DNA of 64,000 nucleotides from Prosopocoilus inquinatus. Lineage: Eukaryota > Arthropoda > Insecta > Coleoptera > Lucanidae. The translations under genes and the position numbers were made by a program. Positions 1 through 11,923 of this stretch are shown here, piece by piece. The stretch spans positions 3,288,501-3,352,500 of the forward strand of contig CM069880.1 in NCBI GenBank assembly GCA_036172665.1, given 5' to 3'. The notes below the pieces were generated by a model. It was not told the origin of the DNA. It made no database searches and worked only from the letters and a program-made list of their open reading frames with translations. How positions within the stretch are numbered: the stretch's first letter is position 1; every line of letters begins with the position of its first letter.

Positions 1-25
1 TGAAGCTGGAAATAGTTTTAAACGA

Positions 26-47
26 AACAACACGCATTAGCGTTGTT
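26..47. other. Imperfect dyad present once per monomer
   Basis: At monomer positions 23-44, AACAAC and GTTGTT are inverted repeats. Inside them, GC at 31-32 and GC at 37-38 can also pair around an ATTA loop, leaving AC unpaired on the left. The full dyad exists in monomers with CGCATTAGCGTTG. In B types a T-to-A change (GCGATG) breaks one stem pair. In the CGTATTAG and ACATATTAG types the inner GC pair is lost but the outer six pairs remain. The first window copy is given here. Whether it forms a cruciform or binds a protein is unknown. Confidence 0.6.
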
Positions 48-96
48 CCTGTGATGTATCTAATCGATCCTTACTCATCTATCATGTTATTTGACG

Positions 97-113
97 TTTC
101 GATGGACTCCAGT
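97..113 (+). other. Weak CENP-B-box-like site
   Basis: At monomer positions 94-110 many monomers read TTTCGATGGACTCCAGT. Against the 9 essential bases of the mammalian CENP-B box (NTTCGNNNNANNCGGGN) this matches 7: TTCG, the central A, and the first C and last G of CGGG. Types B, G, K, H and some E have TTTGG instead of TTTCG, which lowers the match to 6. A 7 of 9 match is not statistically compelling in a 149-bp sequence searched on both strands, so this is noted as a position of systematic variation, not as a demonstrated protein site. Confidence 0.25.
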
Positions 114-3100
114 AACTTTGATGTGAGATACGACGTTTTCTTACGCAGCAGAAGCTGGAAATAGTTTTAAACGAAACAACACGCATTAGCGATGTTCCTG
201 TGATGTATCTAATCGATCCCTACTCATCTATCATGTTATTTTACGTTTGGATGGACTCCAGTAACTCTGATGTGAGTTACAAAGTTTTTGGACGCAGCAG
301 AAGCTGGAAATAGTTTTGAACGAAACAACACGTATTAGCGTTGTTCCTGTGATGTATCTAATCGATCCTTACTTAGCTACTATGTTATTTGACGTTTCGA
401 TGGACTCCAGTAACTCTAATGTGAGATACGAAATTTTCGGACGCAGCAGCAGCTGGAAATAGTTTTAAACGAAACAACACATATTAGCGTTGTTCCTGTG
501 ATGTATCTAATCGATCCTTACTCATCTATCATGTTATTTGAAGTTTGGATGGACTCCAGTAACTCTGATGTGAGATACAAAGTTCTCGGACGCAGCAGAA
601 GCTGGAAATAGTTTTGAAGGAAACAACACGTATTAGCGTTGTTCCTGTGATGTATCTAAACGATCCTTACGTATCTAACATGTTATTTGACGTTTGGATG
701 GACTCCAGTAAGTCTGATGTGATATACAAAGTTTTTGGACGCAGCAGGAGCTGGAAATAGTTTTAAACGAAACAACACGTATTAGCGATGTTCCTGTGAT
801 GTATCTAATCGATCCTTACTCATGTATCATGTTATTTGACGTTTGGACGGACTCCAGTAACTCTGATGTGAGATACAAAGTTCTCGGACGCAGCAGAAGC
901 TGGAAATAGTTTCGAACGAAACAACACGTATTAGCGTTATTCCTGTGATGTATCTAAACTATCCTTACTTAACTAACATGTTATTTGACGTTTGGATGGC
1001 CTCCAGTAAGTCTGATGTGAGATACAAAGTTTTTGGACGCAGCTGAAGTTAGAAATAGTTTTAAACGAAACAACACGCATTAGCGTTGTTCCTGTGATGT
1101 ATCTAATCGATCCTTACTTATCTATCATGTTATTTGACGTTTCGATGGACTCCAGTATCTCTGATGTGAGATACAAAGTTTTTGGACGCAGCAGAAGCTG
1201 GAAATAGTTTTGAACGAAACAACACGTATTAGCGTTGTTCCTGTGATGTATCTAATCGATCCTTACTTAGCTACTATGTTATTTGACGTTTCGATGGACT
1301 CCAGTAACTCTAATGTGAGATACGAAATTTTCGGACGCAGCAGCAGCTGGAAATAGTTTTAAACGAAACAACACATATTAGCGTTGTTCCTGTGATGTAT
1401 CTAATCGATCCATACTCATCTATCATGTTATTTGGCGTTTCGATGGACTCCAGTAACTTTGATGTGAGATACGAAGTTCTCGGACGCAGCTGAAGCTGGA
1501 AATAGTTTTAAACGAAACAACACGCATTAGCGTTGTTCCTGTGATGTATCTAATCGATCCTTACTCATCTATCATGTTATTTGGCGTTTCGATGGACTCC
1601 AGTAACTTTGATGTGAGATACGACGTTGTCGGACGCAGCAGAAGCTGGAAATAGTTTTGAAGGAAACAAAACGCATTAGCGATGTTCCTGTGATGTATCT
1701 AATCGATCCTTACTCATCTATCATGTTATTTTACGTTTGGATGGACTCCAGTAACTCTGATGTGAGATAAAAAGTTTTTGGACGCAGCAGAAGCTGGAAA
1801 TAGTTTTGAACGAAACGACACGTATTAGCGTTGTTCCTGTGATGTATCTAATCGATCCTTACTTAGCTACTATGTTATTTGACGTTTCGATGGACTCCAG
1901 TAACTCTAATGTGAGATACGAAATTTTCGGACGCAGCAGCAGCTGGAAATAGTTTTAAACGAAACAACACATATTAGCGTTGTTCCTGTGATGTATCTAA
2001 TCGATCCTTTCTCATCTATTATGTTATTTGACGTTTGGATGGACACCGGTAACTCTGATGTGAGATACGAAGTTCTCGGACGCAGCAGAAGCTGGAAATA
2101 GTTTTAAACGAAACAACACGCATTAGCGTTGTTCCTGTGATGTATCTAATCGATCCTTACTCATCTATCATGTTATTTGGCGTTTCGATGGACTCCAGTA
2201 ACTTTGATGTGAGATACGACGTTTTCGGACGCAGCAGAAGCTGGAAATAGTTTTAAACGAAACAACACGCATTAGCGATGTTCCTGTGATGTATCTAATC
2301 GATCCTTACTCATCTATCATGTTATTTTACGTTTGGATGGACTCCAGTAACTCTGATGTGAGATACGACGTTTTCGGACGCAGCAGAAGCTGGAAATAGT
2401 TTTAAACTAAACAACACGCATTAGCGATGTTCCTGTGATGTATCTAATCGATCCTTACTCATCTATCATGTTATTTTACGTTTGGATGGACTCCAGTAAC
2501 TCTGATGTGAGATACGACGTTTTCGGACGCAGCAGAAGCTGGAAATAGTTTTAAACTAATCAACACGCATTAGCGATGTTCCTGTGATGTATCTAATCGA
2601 TCCTTACTCATCTATCATGTTATTTTACGTTTGGATGGACTCCAGTAACTCTGATGTGAGATACAAAGTTTTTGGACGCAGCAGAAGCTGGAAATAGTTT
2701 TGAAGGAAACAACACGCATTAGCGTTGTTCCTGTGATGTATCTAAACGATCCTTATTTATCTAACATGTTATTTGACGTTTCGATGGACTCCAGTAAGTC
2801 TGATGTGAGATACAAAGTTTTTGGACGCAGCAGGTGCTGGGAATAGTTTTAAACGAAACAACACGTATTAGCGTTGTTCCTGTGCTGTATCTAATCGATC
2901 CATACTTATCTATCATGTTATTTGACGTTTCGATGGACTCCAGTAACTCTGATGTGAGATACGACGTTTTCGGACGCAGCAGAAGCTGGAAATAGTTTTA
3001 AACGAAACAACACGTATTAGCGTTGTTCCTGTGATGTATCTAATCGATCCTTTCTCATCTATTATGTTATTTGACGTTTGGATGGACACCAGTAACTCTG

Positions 3101-3430
3101 ATGTGAGATACGAAGTTCTCGGACGCAGCAGAAGCTGGAAATAGTTTTAAACGAAATAACACGCATTAGCGTTGTTCCTGTGATGTATCTAATCGATCCT
3201 TACTCATCTATCATGTTATTTGGCGTTTCGATGGACTCCAGTAACTTTGATGTGAGATACGACGTTTTCGGACGCAGCAGAAGCTGGAAATAGTTTTGAA
3301 GGAAACAACACGCATTAGCGATGTTCCTGTGATGTATCTAATCGATCCTTACTCATCTATCATGTTATTTTACGTTTGGATGGACTCCAGTAACTCTGAT
3401 GTGAGATACGACGTTTTCGGACGCAGCAGA

Positions 3431-6400
3431 AGCTGGAAATAGTTTTAAACGAAACAACACGTATTAGCGTTGTTCCTGTGATGTATCTAATCGATCCTTT
3501 CTCATCTATTATGTTATTTGACGTTTGGATGGACACCAGTAACTCTGATGTGAGATACGAAGTTCTCGGACGCAGCAGAAGCTGGAAATAGTTTTAAACG
3601 AAACAACACGCATTAGCGTTGTTCCTGTGATGTATCTAATCGATCCTTACTCATCTATCATGTTATTTGGCGTTTCGATGGACTCCAGTAACTTTGATGT
3701 GAGATACGACGTTTTCGGACGCAGCAGAAGCTGGAAATAGTTTTGAAGGAAACAACACGCATTAGCGATGTTCCTGTGATGTATCTAATCGATCCTTACT
3801 CATCTATCATGTTATTTTACGTTTGGATGGACTCCAGTAACTCTGATGTGAGATACAAAGTTTTTGGACGCAGCAGAAGCTGGAAATAGTTTTGAACGAA
3901 ACGACACGTATTAGCGTTGTTCCTGTGATGTATCTAATCGATCCTTACTTAGCTACTATGTTATTTGACGTTTCGATGGACTCCAGTAACTCTAATGTGA
4001 GATACGAAATTTTCGGACGCAGCAGCAGCTGGAAATAGTTTTAAACGAAACAACACATATTAGCGTTGTTCCTGTGATGTATCTAATCGATCCTTACTCA
4101 TCTATCATGTTATTTGGCGTTTCGATGGACTCCAGTAACTTTGATGTGAGATACGAAGTTCTCGGACGCAGCTGAATCTGGAAATAGTTTTAAACGAAAC
4201 AACACGTATTAGCGTTGTTCCTGTGATGTATCTAATCGATCCTTACTTAGCTACTATGTTATTTGACGTTTCGATGGACTACAGTAACTCTAATGTGAGA
4301 TATGAAATTTTCGGACGCAGCAGCAGCTGGAAATAGTTTTAAACGAAACAACACATATTAGCGTTGTTCCTGTGATGTATCTAATCGATCCTTACTCATC
4401 TCTCATGTTATTTGACGTTTGGACTTACTCCAGTAACTCTGATGTGAGATAAAAAGTTCTCGGACGCAGCAGAAGCTGGAAATAGTTTTGAACGAAACAA
4501 CACGTATTAGCGTTGTTCCTGTGATGTATCTAAACGATCCTTATTTATCTAACATGTTATTTGACGTTTCGATGGACTCCAGTAAGTCTGATGTGAGATA
4601 CAAAGTTTTTGGACGCAGCAGGAGCTGGAAATAGTTTTAAACGAAACAACACGTATTAGCGTTGTTCCTGTACTGTATCTAATCGATCCTTACTTATCTA
4701 TCATGTTATTTGACGTTTCGAAGGACTCCAGTAACTCTGATGTGATATACGACGTTTTCGGACGCAGCAGAAGCTGGAAATAGTTTTAAACGAAACAACA
4801 CGTATTAGCGTTGTTCCTGTGATGTATCTAATCGATCCTTTCTCATCTATTATGTTATTTGACGTTTGGATGGACACCAGTAACTCTGATGTGAGATACG
4901 AAGTTCTCGGACGCAGCAGAAGCTGGAAATAGTTTTAAACGAAACAACACGCATTAGCGTTGTTCCTGTGATGTATCTAATCGATCCTTACTCATCTATC
5001 ATGTTATTTGGCGTTTCGATGGACTCCAGTAACTCTGATGTGAGATACAAAGTTTTTGGACGCAGCAGAAGCTGGAAATAGTTTTGAAGGAGACACCACG
5101 CATTAGCGTTGTTCCTGTGATGTATCTAATCGATCCTTACTCATCTATCATGTTATTTTACGTTTGGATGGACTCCAGTAACTCTGATGTGAGATACAAA
5201 GTTTTTGGACGCAGCAGAAGCTGGAAATAGTTTTGAACGAAACAACACGTATTAGCGTTGTTCCTGTGATGTATCTAATCGATCCTTACTTAGCTACTAT
5301 GTTATTTGACGTTTCGATGGACTCCAGTAACTCTAATGTGAGATACGAAATTTTCGGACGCAGCAGCAGCTGGAAATAGTTTTAAACGAAACAACACATA
5401 TTAGCGTTGTTCCTGTGATGTATCTAATCGATCCTTACTCATCTATCATGTTATTTGGCGTTTCGATGGACTCCAGTAACTTTGATGTGAGATACGAAGT
5501 TCTCGGACGCAGCTGAAGCTGGAAATAGTTTTAAACGAAACAACACGTATTAGCGTTGTTCCTGTGATGTATCTAATCGATCCTTACTTAGCTACTATGT
5601 TATTTGACGTTTCGATGGACTCCAGTAACTCTAATGTGAGATACGAAATTTTCGGACGCAGCAGCAGCTGGAAATAGTTTTAAACGAAACAACACATATT
5701 AGCGTTGTTCCTGTGTTGTATCTAATCGATCCTTACTCATCTCTCATGTTATTTGACGTTTGGACGGACTCCAGTAACTCTGATGTGAGATACAAAGTTC
5801 TCGGACGCAGCAGAAGCTGGAAATAGTTTTGAACGAAACAACACGTATTAGCGTTGTTCCTATGATGTATCTAAACGATCCTTATTTATCTAACATGTTA
5901 TTTGACGTTTCGATGGACTCCAGTAAGTCTGATGTGAGATACAAAGTTTTCGGACGCAGCAGAAGCTGGAAATAGTTTTAAACGAAACAACACGTATTAG
6001 CGTTGTTCCTGTGATGTATCTAATCGATCCTTTCTCATCTATTATGTTATTTGACGTTTGGATGGACACCAGTAACTCTGATGTGAGATACGAAGTTCTC
6101 GGACGCAGCAGAAGCTGGAAATAGTTTTAAACGAAACAACACGCATTAGCGTTGTTCCTGTGATGTATCTAATCGATCCTTACTCATCTATCATGTTATT
6201 TGGCGTTTCGATGGACTCCAGTAACTTTGATGTGAGATACGACGTTTTCGGACGCAGCAGAAGCTGGAAATAGTTTTAAACGAAACAACACGCATTAGCG
6301 ATGTTCCTGTGATGTATCTAATCGATCCTTACTCATCTATCATGTTATTTTACGTTTGGATGGACTCCAGTAACTCTGATGTGAGATACGACGTTTTCGG

Positions 6401-6559
6401 ACGCAGCAGAAGCTGGAAATAGTTTTAAACGAAACAACACGCATTAGCGATGTTCCTGTGATGTATCTAATCGATCCTTACTCATCTATCATGTTATTTT
6501 ACGTTTGGATGGACTCCAGTAACTCTGATGTGAGATACGACGTTTTCGGACGCAGCAGA
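3431..6559 (+). repeat. 21-monomer block, copy 1 (36-monomer spacing)
   Basis: The order is G A B2 C D1 C K E F G A B2 C D1 C K' E G A B B. The block recurs at 8795-11923, exactly 5364 bp (36 x 149) downstream. Shared rare markers prove the relationship: TTTGGACTTACTCC at about 4418 and 9782, CCTGTACTG at 4667 and 10031, TTCGAAGGACTCC near 4716 and 10080, ACACCACGC near 5093 and 10457, GTGTTGTATC near 5713 and 11077, and GATATGAAATT near 4299 and 9663. Copy 1 also has its own changes, for example GCTGAATCTGG near 4172 and GACTACAG near 4277, so the two copies have diverged slightly since duplication. Confidence 0.9.
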
Positions 6560-8347
6560 AGCTGGAAATAGTTTTAAACGAAACAACACGCATTAGCGTT
6601 GTTCCTGTGATGTATCTAATCGATCCTTACTCATCTACCATGTTATTTGGCGTTTCGATGGACTCCAGTAACTCTGATGTGAGATACAAAGTTCTCGGAG
6701 GCAGCAGAAGCTGGAAATAGTTTTGAACGAAACAACACGTATTAGCGTTGTTCCTGTGATGTATCTAAACGATCCTTATTTATCTAACATGTTATTTGAC
6801 GTTTGGATGGACTCCAGTATGTCTGATGTGAGATACAAAGTTTTTGGACGCAGCAGGAGCTGGAAATAGTTTTAAACGAAACAACACGTATTAGCGTTGT
6901 TCCTGTGCTGTATCTAATCGATCCTTACTTATCTATCATGTTATTTGACGTTTCGATGGACTCCAGTAACTCTGATGTGAGATACGACGTTTTCGGACGC
7001 AGCAGAAGCTGGAAATAGTTTTAAACGAAACAACACGTATTAGCGTTGTTCCTGTGATGTATCTAATCGATCCTTTCTCATCTATTATGTTATTTGACGT
7101 TTGGATGGACACCAGTAACTCTGATGTGAGATACGAAGTTCTCGGACGCAGCAGAAGCTGGAAATAGTTTTAAACGAAACAACACGCATTAGCGTTGTTC
7201 CTGTGATGTATCTAATCGATCCTTACTCATCTATCATGTTATTTGGCGTTTCGATGGACTCCAGTAACTTTGATGTGAGATACGACGTTTTCGGACGCAG
7301 CAGAAGCTGGAAATAGTATTGAAGGAAACAACACGCATTAGCGATGTTCCTGTGATGTATCTAATCGATCCTTACTCATCTATCATGTTATTTTACGTTT
7401 GGATGGACTCCAGTAACTCTGATGTGAGATACAAAGTTTTTGGACGCAGCAGAAGCTGGAAATAGTTTTGAACGAAACGACACGTATTAGCGTTGTTCCT
7501 GTGATGTATCTAATCGATCCTTACTTAGCTACTATGTTATTTGACGTTTCGATGGACTCCAGTAACTCTAATGTGAGATACGAAATTTTCGGACGCAGCA
7601 GCAGCTGGAAATAGTTTTAAACGAAACAACACATATTAGCGTTGTTCCTGTGTTGTATCTAATCGATCCTTACTCATCTCTCATGTTATTTGACGTTTGG
7701 ACGGACTCCAGTAACTCTGATGTGAGATACAAAGTTCTCGGACGCAGCAGAAGCTGGAAATAGTTTTGAACGAAACAACACGTATTAGCGTTGTTCCTAT
7801 GATGTATCTAAACGATCCTTATTTATCTAACATGTTATTTGACGTTTCGATGGACTCCAGTAAGTCTGATGTGAGATACAAAGTTTTCGGACGCAGCAGA
7901 AGCTGGAAATAGTTTTAAACGAAACAACACGTATAAGCGTTGTTCCTGTGATGTATCTAATCGATCCTTTCTCATCTATTATGTTATTTGACGTTTGGAT
8001 GGACACCAGTAACTCTGATGTGAGATACGAAGTTCTCGGACGCAGCAGAAGCTGGAAATAGTTTTAAACGAAACAACACGCATTAGCGTTGTTCCTGTGA
8101 TGTATCTAATCGATCCTTACTCATCTATCATGTTATTTGGCGTTTCGATGGACTCCAGTAACTTTGATGTGAGATACGACGTTTTCGGACGCAGCAGAAG
8201 CTGGAAATAGTTTTAAACGAAACAACACGCATTAGCGATGTTCCTGTGATGTATCTAATCGATCCTTACTCATCTATCATGTTATTTTACGTTTGGATGG
8301 ACTCCAGTAACTCTGATGTGAGATACGACGTTTTCGGACGCAGCAGA
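6560..8347 (+). repeat. 12-monomer repeat unit, copy 1
   Basis: Twelve monomers in the order A E F G A B2 C K' E G A B (1788 bp). The first seven (6560-7602) are repeated at 8348-9390. Rare shared markers, each offset by exactly 1788 bp, are CTCGGAGGCAGC at about 6694 and 8482, GTATGTCTG in the next E monomer, CATCTACCATG in the leading A monomer, and TAGTATTGAAGG at 7314 and 9102. After the seventh monomer the two copies diverge: K' here, D1 in copy 2. The duplication therefore has a clear right breakpoint. Confidence 0.88.
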
Positions 8348-9390
8348 AGCTGGAAATAGTTTTAAACGAAACAACACGCATTAGCGTTGTTCCTGTGATG
8401 TATCTAATCGATCCTTACTCATCTACCATGTTATTTGGCGTTTCGATGGACTCCAGTAACTCTGATGTGAGATACAAAGTTCTCGGAGGCAGCAGAAGCT
8501 GGAAATAGTTTTGAACGAAACAACACGTATTAGCGTTGTTCCTGTGATGTATCTAAACGATCCTTATTTATCTAACATGTTATTTGACGTTTGGATGGAC
8601 TCCAGTATGTCTGATGTGAGATACAAAGTTTTTGGACGCAGCAGGAGCTGGAAATAGTTTTAAACGAAACAACACGTATTAGCGTTGTTCCTGTGCTGTA
8701 TCTAATCGATCCTTACTTATCTATCATGTTATTTGACGTTTCGATGGACTCCAGTAACTCTGATGTGAGATACGACGTTTTCGGACGCAGCAGAAGCTGG
8801 AAATAGTTTTAAACGAAACAACACGTATTAGCGTTGTTCCTGTGATGTATCTAATCGATCCTTTCTCATCTATTATGTTATTTGACGTTTGGATGGACAC
8901 CAGTAACTCTGATGTGAGATACGAAGTTCTCGGACGCAGCAGAAGCTGGAAATAGTTTTAAACGAAACAACACGCATTAGCGTTGTTCCTGTGATGTATC
9001 TAATCGATCCTTACTCATCTATCATGTTATTTGGCGTTTCGATGGACTCCAGTAACTTTGATGTGAGATACGACGTTTTCGGACGCAGCAGAAGCTGGAA
9101 ATAGTATTGAAGGAAACAACACGCATTAGCGATGTTCCTGTGATGTATCTAATCGATCCTTACTCATCTATCATGTTATTTTACGTTTGGATGGACTCCA
9201 GTAACTCTGATGTGAGATACAAAGTTTTTGGACGCAGCAGAAGCTGGAAATAGTTTTGAACGAAACGACACGTATTAGCGTTGTTCCTGTGATGTATCTA
9301 ATCGATCCTTACTTAGCTACTATGTTATTTGACGTTTCGATGGACTCCAGTAACTCTAATGTGAGATACGAAATTTTCGGACGCAGCAGC
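8348..9390 (+). repeat. 12-monomer repeat, partial copy 2
   Basis: Seven monomers (A E F G A B2 C) homologous to 6560-7602. The last four overlap the start of the second 21-monomer block at 8795, so this stretch is where two layers of duplication meet. It carries the CGGAGG, GTATGTCTG and TAGTATTGAAGG markers of copy 1. Confidence 0.85.
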
Positions 9391-11923
9391 AGCTGGAAAT
9401 AGTTTTAAACGAAACAACACATATTAGCGTTGTTCCTGTGATGTATCTAATCGATCCTTACTCATCTATCATGTTATTTGGCGTTTCGATGGACTCCAGT
9501 AACTTTGATGTGAGATACGAAGTTCTCGGACGCAGCTGAAGCTGGAAATAGTTTTAAACGAAACAACACGTATTAGCGTTGTTCCTGTGATGTATCTAAT
9601 CGATCCTTACTTAGCTACTATGTTATTTGACGTTTCGATGGACTCCAGTAACTCTAATGTGAGATATGAAATTTTCGGACGCAGCAGCAGCTGGAAATAG
9701 TTTTAAACGAAACAACACATATTAGCGTTGTTCCTGTGATGTATCTAATCGATCCTTACTCATCTCTCATGTTATTTGACGTTTGGACTTACTCCAGTAA
9801 CTCTGATGTGAGATAAAAAGTTCTCGGACGCAGCAGAAGCTGGAAATAGTTTTGAACGAAACAACACGTATTAGCGTTGTTCCTGTGATGTATCTAAACG
9901 ATCCTTATTTATCTAACATGTTATTTGACGTTTCGATGGACTCCAGTAAGTCTGATGTGAGATACAAAGTTTTTGGACGCAGCAGGAGCTGGAAATAGTT
10001 TTAAACGAAACAACACGTATTAGCGTTGTTCCTGTACTGTATCTAATCGATCCTTACTTATCTATCATGTTATTTGACGTTTCGAAGGACTCCAGTAACT
10101 CTGATGTGATATACGACGTTTTCGGACGCAGCAGAAGCTGGAAATAGTTTTAAACGAAACAACACGTATTAGCGTTGTTCCTGTGATGTATCTAATCGAT
10201 CCTTTCTCATCTATTATGTTATTTGACGTTTGGATGGACACCAGTAACTCTGATGTGAGATACGAAGTTCTCGGACGCAGCAGAAGCTGGAAATAGTTTT
10301 AAACGAAACAACACGCATTAGCGTTGTTCCTGTGATGTATCTAATCGATCCTTACTCATCTATCATGTTATTTGGCGTTTCGATGGACTCCAGTAACTCT
10401 GATGTGAGATACAAAGTTTTTGGACGCAGCAGAAGCTGGAAATAGTTTTGAAGGAAACACCACGCATTAGCGTTGTTCCTGTGATGTATCTAATCGATCC
10501 TTACTCATCTATCATGTTATTTTACGTTTGGATGGACTCCAGTAACTCTGATGTGAGATACAAAGTTTTTGGACGCAGCAGAAGCTGGAAATAGTTTTGA
10601 ACGAAACAACACGTATTAGCGTTGTTCCTGTGATGTATCTAATCGATCCTTACTTAGCTACTATGTTATTTGACGTTTCGATGGACTCCAGTAACTCTAA
10701 TGTGAGATACGAAATTTTCGGACGCAGCAGCAGCTGGAAATAGTTTTAAACGAAACAACACATATTAGCGTTGTTCCTGTGATGTATCTAATCGATCCTT
10801 ACTCATCTATCATGTTATTTGGCGTTTCGATGGACTCCAGTAACTTTGATGTGAGATACGAAGTTCTCGGACGCAGCTGAAGCTGGAAATAGTTTTAAAC
10901 GAAACAACACGTATTAGCGTTGTTCCTGTGATGTATCTAATCGATCCTTACTTAGCTACTATGTTATTTGACGTTTCGATGGACTCCAGTAACTCTAATG
11001 TGAGATACGAAATTTTCGGACGCAGCAGCAGCTGGAAATAGTTTTAAACGAAACAACACATATTAGCGTTGTTCCTGTGTTGTATCTAATCGATCCTTAC
11101 TCATCTCTCATGTTATTTGACGTTTGGACGGACTCCAGTAACTCTGATGTGAGATACAAAGTTCTCGGACGCAGCAGAAGCTGGAAATAGTTTTGAACGA
11201 AACAACACGTATTAGCGTTGTTCCTATGATGTATCTAAACGATCCTTATTTATCTAACATGTTATTTGACGTTTCGATGGACTCCAGTAAGTCTGATGTG
11301 AGATACAAAGTTTTCGGACGCAGCAGAAGCTGGAAATAGTTTTAAACGAAACAACACGTATTAGCGTTGTTCCTGTGATGTATCTAATCGATCCTTTCTC
11401 ATCTATTATGTTATTTGACGTTTGGATGGACACCAGTAACTCTGATGTGAGATACGAAGTTCTCGGACGCAGCAGAAGCTGGAAATAGTTTTAAACGAAA
11501 CAACACGCATTAGCGTTGTTCCTGTGATGTATCTAATCGATCCTTACTCATCTATCATGTTATTTGGCGTTTCGATGGACTCCAGTAACTTTGATGTGAG
11601 ATACGACGTTTTCGGACGCAGCAGAAGCTGGAAATAGTTTTAAACGAAACAACACGCATTAGCGATGTTCCTGTGATGTATCTAATCGATCCTTACTCAT
11701 CTATCATGTTATTTTACGTTTGGATGGACTCCAGTAACTCTGATGTGAGATACGACGTTTTCGGACGCAGCAGAAGCTGGAAATAGTTTTAAACAAAACA
11801 ACACGCATTAGCGATGTTCCTGTGATGTATCTAATCGATCCTTACTCATCTATCATGTTATTTTACGTTTGGATGGACTCCAGTAACTCTGATGTGAGAT
11901 ACGACGTTTTCGGACGCAGCAGA
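8795..11923 (+). repeat. 21-monomer block, copy 2 (36-monomer spacing)
   Basis: The monomer order is the same as at 3431-6559. Upstream of the block the neighbours differ: F precedes it here and a GAAGG-type B precedes copy 1. Downstream, B2 follows here at 11924 whereas the CGGAGG-type A follows copy 1. The homologous segment is therefore bounded at about 3129 bp. The third monomer has the TAGTATTGAAGG marker, which copy 1 lacks, so the 5' end has been exchanged with the 12-monomer family. Confidence 0.88.

Larger units (their letters stand above)
4..152 (+). repeat. First complete monomer (reference phase)
   Basis: This is the first full 149-bp unit and sets the phase used throughout, with position 1 at the A of AGCTGG. 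Landmarks inside a monomer are: an A/T tract near 12-18; an AACAAC...GTTGTT dyad at 23-44; ATCGAT at 60-65 with GATC at 63-66; the variable CTCATCTATC region at 71-80; ATGTTATTT at 81-89; the variable TTTCG/TTTGG site at 94-98; ACTCCAGTAA at 103-112; GATGTGAGATAC near 118-129; and a CGCAGCAG end at 141-148. This copy is A-like with TTGACG instead of TTGGCG. It carries a private change, TTCTTACGC where nearly all copies read TTCGGACGC. A closely matching type-A monomer has about 41% GC and 10 CpG dinucleotides. Confidence 0.95.
1..3430 (+). repeat. Diverged left segment of the array
   Basis: Twenty-three monomers (plus 3 bp) in the order A B2 C D E K E A/F C D1 A B2 C G A B B B2 E F G A B. This stretch has the most private substitutions I see in the window. 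Examples are GAGTTAC near 275, ACGTATC near 670, GATATAC near 722, TAAACTATCC near 955, GGCCTCC near 999, AGTTAGAAATAG at 1047, GACACCGG near 2043 and AAACTAATC near 2552. Higher divergence and the absence of long exact repeats suggest that it has been less recently homogenised than the centre. The six monomers at 1792-2685 (C, a G with ACATATTAG start, A, B, B, B2) recur in the same order at 60794-61687. Confidence 0.8.

Noticed and set aside
451..462. CAG triplet run at C-monomer ends as an expandable trinucleotide repeat
   Set aside because: GCAGCAGCAG is only three CAG units, constant in length in all C monomers, and arises from one base difference from the usual CAGCAGAAG end.
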